A model generated the notes under the pieces. The model was not told where the DNA came from and did no database searches. It saw nothing but the letters and a program-made list of their open reading frames with translations. Both the position numbers and the translations under genes were made by a program. This document shows, one piece after another, positions 52,998-61,427 of a DNA stretch of 64,000 nt (its first letter is position 1; each line of letters opens with the position of its first letter). Origin of the DNA: Paenibacillus hexagrammi (GTDB lineage: Bacteria; Bacillota; Bacilli; Paenibacillales; NBRC-103111); assembly GCF_021513275.1 (NCBI RefSeq), contig NZ_CP090978.1:4912501-4976500 (forward strand), given 5' to 3'.

Positions 52998-53801
52998 ATG
53001 TACATTACCGTTCAAGAAACATCCCTATTCATTGAGGATCAGGGCCCCGTATCAGCACTACCGATCATTCTGCTGCATGGATTCCCTCTCGATCATCGGA
53101 TGTGGAGCCATCAGATTGAAACATTAACTGCTAGCTCCTATCGCGTCATCACTCCGGACTTACTAGGGATGGGTCGCTCCGAGCTGCCTTCCTCTAACAT
53201 ATCGTTAGATCGCTATGCAGACGATATCCTGGCAATGATGGATCAGCTTCAAATTCCTAGAGCTGTTCTTGGAGGATTCTCCATGGGCGGTTATGTAGCC
53301 TTTGCTCTGCTCCGAAAAGCGCCCGAACGCTTCAGCGCCTTGATACTGGCTAATACTCGGCCTGAGGCTGATTCTCCGGAAGGCCGTCAGAATAGGATGA
53401 AGATGGCTGCTTCGCTTTATGAGAAAGGCTCATCTGCAGCCAAGGATGCGATGCTGCCCAAGCTTTTGACTGAGCATACGCGTGCTGAAAGTCCGGGCCT
53501 TGTTTCCGAGCTGGAGCAAGTTATGACGGCAATGGAACCCGAGGGCCTTGTTCATGCGAGTCTCGCTATGGCTTTCCGGCCGGATGCCTCTGATCTCCTT
53601 ACATCCATCCAAGTACCGACGTTAGTCATCGCGGGTGAACAGGATCCGATCACTACGCCTGAAATCATGAAATCCATGGCTGATCAAATCCCAGCTTCAC
53701 AATTCCATGTCATACCTGAGGCATCACATTTAACTCCTCAGGAAAAGCCGGATGCATTCAACGCCGTTCTCCTGGGTTTCCTCAACAGCATTAAGCCTTA
53801 A
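52998..53801 (+). CDS. Alpha/beta hydrolase
   Basis: A 267-residue alpha/beta-hydrolase. The oxyanion segment is HGFPLDHRMW near 30, the nucleophile elbow is GGFSMGGYVAF near 97 (G-x-S-x-G), the acid is likely in AGEQDPIT near 215 and the catalytic His is in IPEASHLTPQEKP near 243. Length and order match the broad esterase/pimeloyl-carrier-esterase/haloperoxidase-like group. ATG 52998 has GGAG 9 bases upstream. Its end overlaps the convergent ROK gene by 11 bases. Substrate unknown. Confidence 0.9.
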   Translation: MYITVQETSLFIEDQGPVSALPIILLHGFPLDHRMWSHQIETLTASSYRVITPDLLGMGRSELPSSNISLDRYADDILAMMDQLQIPRAVLGGFSMGGYVAFALLRKAPERFSALILANTRPEADSPEGRQNRMKMAASLYEKGSSAAKDAMLPKLLTEHTRAESPGLVSELEQVMTAMEPEGLVHASLAMAFRPDASDLLTSIQVPTLVIAGEQDPITTPEIMKSMADQIPASQFHVIPEASHLTPQEKPDAFNAVLLGFLNSIKP

Positions 53802-55029
53802 CTAGCTGATCCATCATCATTACCGCGGCGCCAATCGCGAGCGCTTCCTCGCCCAAATTACCTTTGCTGAAAACAACTTGGTAAGTCGGGTAGTAGTAAG
53901 TCTTGCGAATGGCTGTCTGCGTTGCCGTCTGAAAGAACAGGTCATTGTTTCTAATCAGCGGTCCGCCCAAGATTACCTTTTCCGGATGCAATATATTTAA
54001 TAGATTGGCAAGGCCGATTCCAAAATAGGTCGCAGCCGATGTCATGATCTCCACAGCCAGGGGATCATTTTTATTGACAGCTTCCAAAACGTGCTGATAT
54101 TTCAGCTGCTCCGGATCCTCCACCAATTGTGACAACAGTGTCGACCGCCCTTGCTTAAGAGCAGAGCGCGCAGCCTTCTCAACGGCATACAAGGAGGCAT
54201 ACGACTCCAAAGCACCATAATTGCCCGATGCGTCCCGATGCGGGACTCCATCGGTCTGAATAATCATTTGTCCGACAGAGCCCTCCATATCGACCGCACC
54301 GTAGATTACCTTTCCTTCTGAAACCATAGAGGAGCGAAGCCCGATCCCTATGTGGATATAAAGCAAATGCTTAAAGCTTTGCGAGCGGTTCATCCAGGAT
54401 TCGGCTAACAACGCTGTATTCGCGCCATTATCCAGAAGCACTTCTACTCCGAGACGCTGTTCCAATGCCTGGCTAATTTCAACATGATTCCATCCGGGAG
54501 CTGGGAAATAGGACGGTTCCAGAATGATACCTGCCATCCGATCCAACGGACCTACTGCCCCTATCCCTAAACCTAGCACTATTTCTTTCGAAATATCGTG
54601 TGTTTGAAGCATTCTTTCTGCTTCTTGAGCTATTAAACCTATGAGCAGCTCAGGTGTCATCTCCGCAGTCATCGCCCAGCTGTAGGATTCAACAGGATTC
54701 ATAGCCAAATCTACCAGCACGAGCCTTGAAAGCGTCCTTGATATCTCCAAACCGAACACATAGGCGTAAGTTGAATTCATCTCATACAAAATCGGCCTGC
54801 GGCCTCCCGTGGAAATGCCGAAACCCGATTCAAGAATGAGTCCCTGGCTCACCAGCTCCTCTAGCAGCCTCGTTAGCGTGCTGACCGTCATCCCGCTGGC
54901 ATCCAACAAGTCAGTCTTAGATACCGTTCTCTGACGGCGAATCAGTTCATAGATTTCTTTAGCTTTCCGATTTGATATCCGCTCTGTAATTCTTGGAAAA
55001 TCCAATGCAAGCATCCCCCAATTGAACAT
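53791..55029 (-). CDS. ROK-family transcriptional regulator lacking the zinc cysteines
   Basis: A 412-residue NagC/XylR-type protein. N-terminal winged helix (about 20-75): IRRQRTVSKTDLLDASGMTVSTLTRLLEELV. The ROK domain has GLGIGAVGPLDR near 165, LDNGANTALLAE near 205 and the SVGQMIIQTDG strand near 265. Where ROK proteins usually carry the zinc motif C-x-C-G-x2-G-C-L-E, this reads HRDASGNYGALE, so the zinc site is gone. Sugar binding may still occur. The start is uncertain, with a weak ribosome site at 55029. No sugar genes adjoin it. Confidence 0.85.
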   Translation of the reverse strand: MFNWGMLALDFPRITERISNRKAKEIYELIRRQRTVSKTDLLDASGMTVSTLTRLLEELVSQGLILESGFGISTGGRRPILYEMNSTYAYVFGLEISRTLSRLVLVDLAMNPVESYSWAMTAEMTPELLIGLIAQEAERMLQTHDISKEIVLGLGIGAVGPLDRMAGIILEPSYFPAPGWNHVEISQALEQRLGVEVLLDNGANTALLAESWMNRSQSFKHLLYIHIGIGLRSSMVSEGKVIYGAVDMEGSVGQMIIQTDGVPHRDASGNYGALESYASLYAVEKAARSALKQGRSTLLSQLVEDPEQLKYQHVLEAVNKNDPLAVEIMTSAATYFGIGLANLLNILHPEKVILGGPLIRNNDLFFQTATQTAIRKTYYYPTYQVVFSKGNLGEEALAIGAAVMMMDQLVKA

Positions 55030-55083
55030 AATTCTCGGTATTTCGGCGTGAAGGGGATGATATCCTTCCTGCTGCTACATTTT

Positions 55084-55818
55084 TTATTTGTTTCCCTTTG
55101 TTCCTATAAGAAGTGTATATCCCAAATATTTATGATACTGGTTCATCAGCTGATCATATTGTGCAGTAAGCTGCCAAATTTGAGGATCAAATATCGATGA
55201 GTTATCTGATAAATGTACGGGATCCGGGAACTGAACGGAGTCCTCCCACATGGAAGCTGTCGGAAAAGGATGAATACCCGAGCTTGAAACCTCGGCAAAT
55301 CCCGCCGACTGCATCATTCCTTTCCATTCGCCGAGATCGTACAGCGCGGGAACGCCGTAGAAGTCACACAGAGCCTGATGGACTTCAGGCTTCATATTCT
55401 TTACACGAATAACTTCCCGATCATATACAATTCCACCGGGCATAAGCACTCTTTCATATTCGGATAATGCTTTATCCGCTTGAGCAAAATTCGTTACGGA
55501 CTCCACCATAATGACATCAAAGCTGTTATTTTCAAAAGGAAGCTGGCATACGTCCCCTTCCAGAAAACTCACCTGGACTCCTAGTTTCTCTGCTCTTCGT
55601 TTCGCTTTAACCACCATTTCAGGCCTGATATCGATGGCTGATACGCTACAGCCTTGACTAGCTAAATAGCAAGCTGTACGCCCTGTACCGCAGCCTACCT
55701 CCAGTACTTTTTTTCCTGATGGAATCGGATATTTTTGCAGCTGTTTCACCGTTTCCCCAAAGCCTCCGGGGTGCGCGTTCCCGACTCCAAGCTTAGCCAA
55801 CATATCCAAGTAATTCAT
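55084..55818 (-). CDS. Class I SAM-dependent methyltransferase
   Basis: A 244-residue methyltransferase. Motif I is VLEVGCGTGRTACYLA near 40-55, motif II VSAIDIRPEMV, and post-I FEGDVCQLPF-type LEGDVCQLPFENNSFDVI near 90-107. The C-terminal part has GIHPFPTASMWEDS and no known specificity motif. I start at the ATG at 55818 with GGAGG 10 bases before it; the longer frame is unlikely. It stands alone. Substrate unknown. Confidence 0.88.
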   Translation of the reverse strand: MNYLDMLAKLGVGNAHPGGFGETVKQLQKYPIPSGKKVLEVGCGTGRTACYLASQGCSVSAIDIRPEMVVKAKRRAEKLGVQVSFLEGDVCQLPFENNSFDVIMVESVTNFAQADKALSEYERVLMPGGIVYDREVIRVKNMKPEVHQALCDFYGVPALYDLGEWKGMMQSAGFAEVSSSGIHPFPTASMWEDSVQFPDPVHLSDNSSIFDPQIWQLTAQYDQLMNQYHKYLGYTLLIGTKGNK

Positions 55819-56039
55819 GATTCTAGCACCTCCACATTGCACTTGTACCTCATAACTACCATATGGAGGGCTGGTATCACTTGTTCGGCAATTTCTTCAG
55901 CTTGCTAAAAAAAGGCTTCTGCCCAAGTCGTTCATTTTTACTGGTATCGAGCTAAATGCCCAATCATTTTCATAGCGATTTCCATAAATTAGTACAGTCT
56001 ATTCGACAAAATCACATATTCAGTTAGGAGGCGTCATCC

Positions 56040-56141
56040 ATGGGCGTTGCTGCGGGTGTTGGTTATACTTCCGCCACAGCTATACTGGTTCTCTTCATTC
56101 TGCTTGTTATCGTAAGTACAGTATACGGCGTAGCTTGGTAA
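56040..56141 (+). CDS. YjcZ-like small sporulation peptide
   Basis: A 33-residue peptide, MGVAAGVGYTSATA followed by a single hydrophobic span (ILVLFILLVIVSTVYG) and AW. Gly-rich start, one span and size match the YjcZ/SscA-type small sporulation proteins common in bacilli. AGGAGG lies 8 bases before the ATG, a strong site, and a terminator follows the stop. Role probably in spore coat or germination, by family only. Confidence 0.8.
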   Translation: MGVAAGVGYTSATAILVLFILLVIVSTVYGVAW

Positions 56142-56154
56142 TTAACTAAGCAAA

Positions 56155-56197
56155 AAGGAGGGGCTCTGGTTCATAGGAACCAAGCCCCTTCTTTTTT
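56155..56197. terminator. Bidirectional terminator
   Basis: AGGGGCT-CTGGTTC pairs with GAACCA-AGCCCCT around ATAG, with T-runs on both sides. It ends the YjcZ-like gene and the GH1 operon. Confidence 0.85.
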
Positions 56198-56209
56198 ATT
56201 GGGATACAG

Positions 56210-57553
56210 CTAAACCGTAAACCAACCATTTGAAGCCACCTTTTGATACCAATAAAAGCTGTCTTTCTTCGTACGTTTCAATGTACGATAATCGACATGA
56301 ACGATTCCGAAGCGCTTGCTGTAGCCTTCCGCCCATTCAAAATTATCCATTAACGACCACACAAAGTAACCCTTTACCGGGACTCCTGCCGTGATTGCTC
56401 TGTTCAGTTGAGTCAAATGCTTGCTCAAATAAGCAATTCTTTTCTCATCACGAACCCTGCCGTCAGCAGGCTCATCATTGTAGCAAGCGCCGTTCTCCGT
56501 AATGAAAATTGGGATTTCTCCATACGTATTTTTCAAATAAGTTAGCACCTGATAGAATCCATCTGAATAAATAGGCCAATCAATATCCGTGCGCTCGTAG
56601 CCCATATCGATGTCTTCACAATCAAACAGGCCTTCACCTTCTTTATATCTTCCTACATTGCCTGTGTAATAGTTAATACCCAAGAAATCAATCGGTTGGC
56701 TAATATCTTCGAGGTCTCCTGGCTCGACATGAAGAACCGCCCCTTTATCTTCAAACCATTTCACCAAATACTCCGGGTAGCTGCCTTTGAATACCGGTTC
56801 AAAAAACCAATCGGTGAACCATCCAGTAGCCCGGCGGCTAGCTTGAACATCCTGCTCTAACGGGCTGTACGGCTCAATCCAAGTCACGTTCGGCGCATAG
56901 CCGATTGTACCCTCCAAGCCTAAGGAACGAAATTTACGAACAGTACGACCATGCGCAACAAGCAGATGATGAGATACATCCACCGCTAACTGCAAGTCCG
57001 TGAATCCAGGTGCATGAATACCTAAATAATTGGACAAAAAGGAGACACACCACGGCTCATTTAAAGTAATCCAAGATTTGATTTTCCCTTGAAACTCTTT
57101 GAAAACAATTTCCGAGTAACGAACAAAAGCGTCAATGGTTGCCCGATTCGCCCATCCGCCCTGATCCTGCAGCGCTTGAGGCAAGTCCCAATGATATAAC
57201 GTACATATCGGTGTAATGCCATTCTCAATCAGCTTGTCGACGAAACGGTGGTAGAAATCCAGACCTTTCCGGTTAATCTCACCGCTGCCATCCGGAATAA
57301 TTCTCGGCCAAGCCATCGAAAATCGGTATTCTGTGATACCTAGGTCCTTCATGATTGCGATATCCTCTTCATAGCGGTGGTAGCTGTCACAAGCTACATC
57401 TCCGTTATCTCCGTTCCACACCTTACCCGGCGTACGGGAAAATGTATCCCAGATCGACATCCCTCGTCCGTCTTCGTTATAAGCTCCCTCTACTTGATAG
57501 GAAGCGGTTGCTGCACCCCATATAAAATCCTTAGGAAATTGTACGATAGCCAT
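56210..57553 (-). CDS. GH1 beta-glucosidase
   Basis: A 447-residue cytoplasmic GH1 barrel. FIWGAATASYQVEGA at the N-terminus, acid/base Glu in TLNEPW near 165, and nucleophile Glu in FITENG near 353. The C-terminal VWSLMDNFEWAEGYSKRFG is typical of the family. There is no signal peptide and no phosphate-binding pattern I can claim, so it likely cuts imported beta-glucosides such as cellobiose rather than 6-phosphates. It closes the operon with the binding protein, two permeases and the two-component genes; 111 bases and a stem-loop separate it from the binding-protein gene. Confidence 0.95.
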   Translation of the reverse strand: MAIVQFPKDFIWGAATASYQVEGAYNEDGRGMSIWDTFSRTPGKVWNGDNGDVACDSYHRYEEDIAIMKDLGITEYRFSMAWPRIIPDGSGEINRKGLDFYHRFVDKLIENGITPICTLYHWDLPQALQDQGGWANRATIDAFVRYSEIVFKEFQGKIKSWITLNEPWCVSFLSNYLGIHAPGFTDLQLAVDVSHHLLVAHGRTVRKFRSLGLEGTIGYAPNVTWIEPYSPLEQDVQASRRATGWFTDWFFEPVFKGSYPEYLVKWFEDKGAVLHVEPGDLEDISQPIDFLGINYYTGNVGRYKEGEGLFDCEDIDMGYERTDIDWPIYSDGFYQVLTYLKNTYGEIPIFITENGACYNDEPADGRVRDEKRIAYLSKHLTQLNRAITAGVPVKGYFVWSLMDNFEWAEGYSKRFGIVHVDYRTLKRTKKDSFYWYQKVASNGWFTV

Positions 57554-57621
57554 ATACTGAAGCCCCTCTCTTGTCGCTGTTTCTACTCTATTGTAATTGG
57601 ATCATCGCAGAAAATGCAAAA

Positions 57622-57645
57622 GGATTGAAGCCGCAGCTTCAATCC
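57622..57645 (-). terminator. Stem-loop after the second binding-protein gene
   Basis: GGATTGAAGC (57622-57631) pairs perfectly with GCTTCAATCC (57636-57645) around a CGCA loop, 18 bases past the lipoprotein stop. A short TTTT follows on the minus strand. It mirrors the hairpin after the binding-protein gene of the fructan locus. Confidence 0.7.
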
Positions 57646-57663
57646 CTTCGCTAGTAGCAATTC

Positions 57664-59223
57664 TTATTTCTTTGTAGCCAAGAAAGCGTCGAATTGTTTT
57701 TGTTTTTCTGCGATGATTTTGTCCATACCGGCTGCTTTCATTTTTTCTTGATATTTTGCAAGTGTTGCATCCGGATCAACAGAACCTGTATCCAATGCAG
57801 CGTTGAATTCTTTTTCCACGTTTACAGCGGCTGCGACTTCTGTTTTCACAGGCTCGGAATTGAATGTAAAGCCGAGGCCTGGAGATTTCTTACCGGATTT
57901 ATTGAATTCTTTGTATTTCTCCCATTTCTGAGGATCTTCATTCTCGAACAGGTAGTTTAAGAATTGGTTACCGAACATCCATGCAGCGCCTGGAGCATAA
58001 TTTTTGCCGGCATCCGTTGCTTTGATGATGTTGTCTTTACCTTCAACTTTTGTATAGTGAACGCCTTCAATACCAAAGTTAATCAGGTTGTTCAAAGCTT
58101 TATCTGTGTGAAGCAAGTTAATGAACATCATAGCGCGTGCAGGATCTTTAGAAGATGCGGAGATACCCAGCATCGAACCTGCAGAATCACCTGTGGAGAT
58201 TGTGCGAGCTGTCATCTCAACTTGACCCAGCTTGCCAATCAAACCTGTGCTTGCAGCCATCTCAGCGTCTTTACCTGGCTTCAAGGATTGTGTGATCATG
58301 AACACATTGCCTGTTTTCATAGCATCTTGATAGGATAATTGCGTTGTTGCGGCGTCTTTGTTGACGTAACCTTTTTGATAGAAGTCACGTGTGATCTTCA
58401 ATGTTTCTTTATATCGTGGCTGATCCCATACAGGAATAACTTTCGTGCTGTCGCCGTCTTTCATAATCGTTCCAGGAATCGTTGCATCACCCAAGAAGTC
58501 ATATTGAGCGAAATAGTGAGCATTGAAGTTATCACCTTCTCTCAGGAACAGAGCTGTCATTTCAGGCTTTTTCTCTTTGACCGTTTTTAAGATCGGTTCG
58601 AGATCTTGGATGGTCTTGACGTTGCTCAAATCCAGTCCTAGCTCTTTAGCAATGTCGGTACGATACACGATACCACCGGACGCGGCAAGCTCTTTATTCG
58701 TAGGCACGCCATAGTTTTTACCGTCGATTTTCGCACCTTCAAGGAAGTTCGGGTCTAATGAATCTGTGATTCCTTTCCCGTACTGACTTAGCAGGTCGTT
58801 GAGAGGAAGCAAAGCCCCTTTACCAACGTTAACAGCATGACCGTTCCACTGAGCAGTGAACAGAATATCAAAATCTTCACGGGAGGCAATCATCAAGTTC
58901 GTTTTATTATCCCATTGACCCCAATCGATCGGCATGAGTTTAATGGTAGCGTTGATTTTCTCTTTCAAGATTTTGTTCATTGCTTCTTCCACTTTTGCCT
59001 GATCTGGTTGCGCTGTGCCCGGATATACCATTTTGATTTCGTACGGTTTCAAATCCGAGGATGAAGCGGCTTTCGTAGCGGCAGGGCTGCCGGACGCTGC
59101 AGGAGCTTGGGTGCTTCCTGAGCCTGCTTCATTGCTGCTGGATGAGGAGCATCCAGCAAGTGCGAGGGACAAAGACATTGCCGTTGCAGCTAAGACAACT
59201 GCACTCTTACGAATGGATTTCAT
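57664..59223 (-). CDS. Sugar-binding lipoprotein of ABC importer (YtcQ/LplA type)
   Basis: A 519-residue extracellular binding protein. Signal ends LALAGC with Cys25 as lipidation site, then a Ser/Gly/Ala/Thr-rich linker to about residue 58. The mature part is a two-lobed family 1 type with EIKMVYPGTAQPDQAKV and IDWGQWDNKTNLMIASREDFD. GGGAGG precedes the ATG. It follows two permeases and precedes a GH1 enzyme, so it probably brings in a beta-linked oligosaccharide. The ATPase is missing here too. Confidence 0.92.
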   Translation of the reverse strand: MKSIRKSAVVLAATAMSLSLALAGCSSSSSNEAGSGSTQAPAASGSPAATKAASSSDLKPYEIKMVYPGTAQPDQAKVEEAMNKILKEKINATIKLMPIDWGQWDNKTNLMIASREDFDILFTAQWNGHAVNVGKGALLPLNDLLSQYGKGITDSLDPNFLEGAKIDGKNYGVPTNKELAASGGIVYRTDIAKELGLDLSNVKTIQDLEPILKTVKEKKPEMTALFLREGDNFNAHYFAQYDFLGDATIPGTIMKDGDSTKVIPVWDQPRYKETLKITRDFYQKGYVNKDAATTQLSYQDAMKTGNVFMITQSLKPGKDAEMAASTGLIGKLGQVEMTARTISTGDSAGSMLGISASSKDPARAMMFINLLHTDKALNNLINFGIEGVHYTKVEGKDNIIKATDAGKNYAPGAAWMFGNQFLNYLFENEDPQKWEKYKEFNKSGKKSPGLGFTFNSEPVKTEVAAAVNVEKEFNAALDTGSVDPDATLAKYQEKMKAAGMDKIIAEKQKQFDAFLATKK

Positions 59224-59348
59224 TGAAAAATTGCCTCCCTTTTTTGTTCTGCTTATATGCTAATCCGATCTTTCATCGGTAAAAGCCAATTCCATTTGAA
59301 AACATTAAAAGCATTTTTTTCCTAAGTACTCAAAAAAAATAAATTTAT

Positions 59349-60292
59349 CTAACCCTTCACAGCTCCAACCATGAGACCTTTTTTGAAGTACTTTTGGAAG
59401 AAAGGATAGGCGAATACGATAGGTCCGATACCAAGCACCGCCATGGCCATACGAACTGTTTCTGTAGGAAGCTTCAGTACGCCTCCTGCTGCCGCCAATC
59501 CTTGACTGGCCTGTACATTGGATGATAGGAACTGAATATCCAGCATGGTTTTGTACATCATAAACTGAAGGTTAATGTTCTTACTGCCCGAAATAAATAC
59601 CAGACTCAGGAACCAATCATTCCAGTAGTTGAGGACCTGGAACAGAGCAACAGAAGCCAGTACCGGTAGTGACAAAGGCAGGATAATTTGGCTGAAGGTT
59701 CGAATTTCACCTGCTCCGTCAATCTTCGCTGCTTCAATCAGTGCCATAGGAATTGAATTGGCGAAAAACGTTCTTAAGAGTAGTACATAGAATGCGGACA
59801 CTAGCAGAGGAATCATCAGTGCTGCCAGCGTATTCTTCAAATCAAGCATTTGCGTATATACCAGGTACCAAGGCACCAGACCGCCATTAAATAGCATAGT
59901 GAAGAACATAAAGAAGGAGAAGAAATTTTTGTGCGGGAAGTCAGACCTCGATATTGGATATGCGTAGAGTGCCATTACTACTAAGCTGATTGCCGTACCT
60001 ACAACCGCGAGGTACACCGAAATCCCAAATGATCGCAGGATTTGATGCCAGTCTTTAAACATAAATTTGTAAGATTCCATACTCCATGCTTCCGGAATAA
60101 AGTTATAACCATGAACCAGAACGGCTTTCTCATCCGAAAACGAGACCACAATAACCAGGACAAGAGGCAGAATACAGGCCGCTGAATAAAACCAGAAGAA
60201 TAAATTCACCAAAAATTGGCTGTGTTCGATAATTCATTGGGCCCTTTCTTCTTAGCTATCCGGTAGGTTGGTTTCACTGCTGCTTGACTCAT
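59349..60292 (-). CDS. Sugar ABC transporter permease, LplC/YtcP type (frameshift at N-terminus)
   Basis: As read, the frame opens at 60212 and gives 287 residues with six spans and the LplC-type ending PFFQKYFKKGLMVGAVKG; the EAA loop reads ALIEAAKIDGAGEIRTF near 185. The true start is probably the ATG at 60292, with GGGGG 5 bases upstream, giving MSQAAVKPTYRIAKKKG before the first span. A run of five A at 60211-60215 (minus-strand T5) shifts the frame; T6 restores ANFLVNLFFWFY. Partner of the LplB-type gene just before it. Confidence 0.9.
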
Positions 60293-60307
60293 GACAGCCC
60301 CCACTTT

Positions 60308-61294
60308 CTAGAATAATGCATTATCTTTACTCACTTTTCTAACCAACAGATTGGAGAGAAGCACCAGGATAAATCCTACAACCGCTTGATACAGCCCTGC
60401 TGCGGATGACATTCCGATATCCCCCATCGTCAGGAACGTCTGATACACGTACGTATCGATAACCTGGGTAGTCGGGAACAATGCGCCTGCGTTTTTCGTG
60501 ACCTGAAAGAACAAACCGAAATCGGCATAAAAGATTCTGCCTACCTGCAAGAGCGTCATTGTAATGATCACGGGCATGATTAAGGGAAGCGTAATATTCT
60601 TAACTTGCTGCCATTTACTTGCACCATCAATCAAAGCAGCTTCATAATATTCACCATCAATACCGATGATTGCTGCCATATAAATGACGGTGTAATATCC
60701 GATATTTTTCCACGTATTCACAATCGGCAGGATCACAGTCCAATACTTTGGTTCCGTATACCAATCAATCGGATTAATGCCAAGCATCGGGAATAAAACC
60801 GTGTTTACAAATCCATGCTCGGATCCAAGAAAAGCGTATACGAGATAAGCTACGCACACCATGGAAAGGAAAAACGGAAGAAACATCGTGCTTTGATGAA
60901 ACTTAGACAATAGCTTACTTCTCATCTCATTAAACATAATCGCGAATGCTACAGGGATGATTAGATTAAGTATAATAAAAACCACGTTATAGCTGATCGT
61001 ATTCCTTGTAATGACCCACGCTGCTTCGCTCGAGAACAAATACTTAAAGTTTGCAAATCCTACCCAAGGGCTTGCGATAATCCCTTTGGTGTAGTTGACA
61101 TTCTTAAAGGCAATCAGCACACCCAGCATCGGGATATAGTTGTTGATGAGCAAGATAATTGCTGCCGGCGCCATCATCACGTAAAAAATCCAGTATTTAC
61201 GGAGAACCCATAAAAAAGAAGGTTTCGTCCTTACAGCACTCGATGTTTTTACACGCGAACCTGATGTAGACGCAATGTTAGCTGTTTCGCTCAT
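60308..61294 (-). CDS. Sugar ABC transporter permease, LplB type
   Basis: A 328-residue permease. Basic N-terminal tail of about 30 residues, then six spans; the first carries FYVMMAPAAIILLINNYIPMLG near 35-55. The EAA loop reads EYYEAALIDGASKWQQ near 225. It is the first transporter gene of the GH1 operon and is followed after 15 bases by its partner. GGAGGGG precedes the ATG. Two direct repeats upstream (61372-61400) may bind the AraC-type regulator encoded on its right. Confidence 0.92.
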   Translation of the reverse strand: MSETANIASTSGSRVKTSSAVRTKPSFLWVLRKYWIFYVMMAPAAIILLINNYIPMLGVLIAFKNVNYTKGIIASPWVGFANFKYLFSSEAAWVITRNTISYNVVFIILNLIIPVAFAIMFNEMRSKLLSKFHQSTMFLPFFLSMVCVAYLVYAFLGSEHGFVNTVLFPMLGINPIDWYTEPKYWTVILPIVNTWKNIGYYTVIYMAAIIGIDGEYYEAALIDGASKWQQVKNITLPLIMPVIITMTLLQVGRIFYADFGLFFQVTKNAGALFPTTQVIDTYVYQTFLTMGDIGMSSAAGLYQAVVGFILVLLSNLLVRKVSKDNALF

Positions 61295-61371
61295 AAAAGT
61301 TCATGCTCCCCTCCAAATCAATTTCCTTGTATGCTCTTATTGTAGATTTTTTGGGAATTCTCATCTATCTG

Positions 61372-61400
61372 TAATGTGACTCTTTAAGCACTAATGTGAC
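61372..61400. promoter_or_regulatory. Two direct repeats, candidate AraC-type regulator site
   Basis: TAATGTGAC occurs at 61372-61380 and again at 61392-61400, exactly 20 bases apart (two helical turns). It lies about 78-106 bases before the LplB-type start and 28-56 bases past the regulator stop. AraC-type regulators commonly bind such direct repeats. The link to the YesN-type regulator next door is inferred. Confidence 0.55.
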
Positions 61401-61427
61401 ATCTTCATCGATGCTGGCTTTTTTGTG

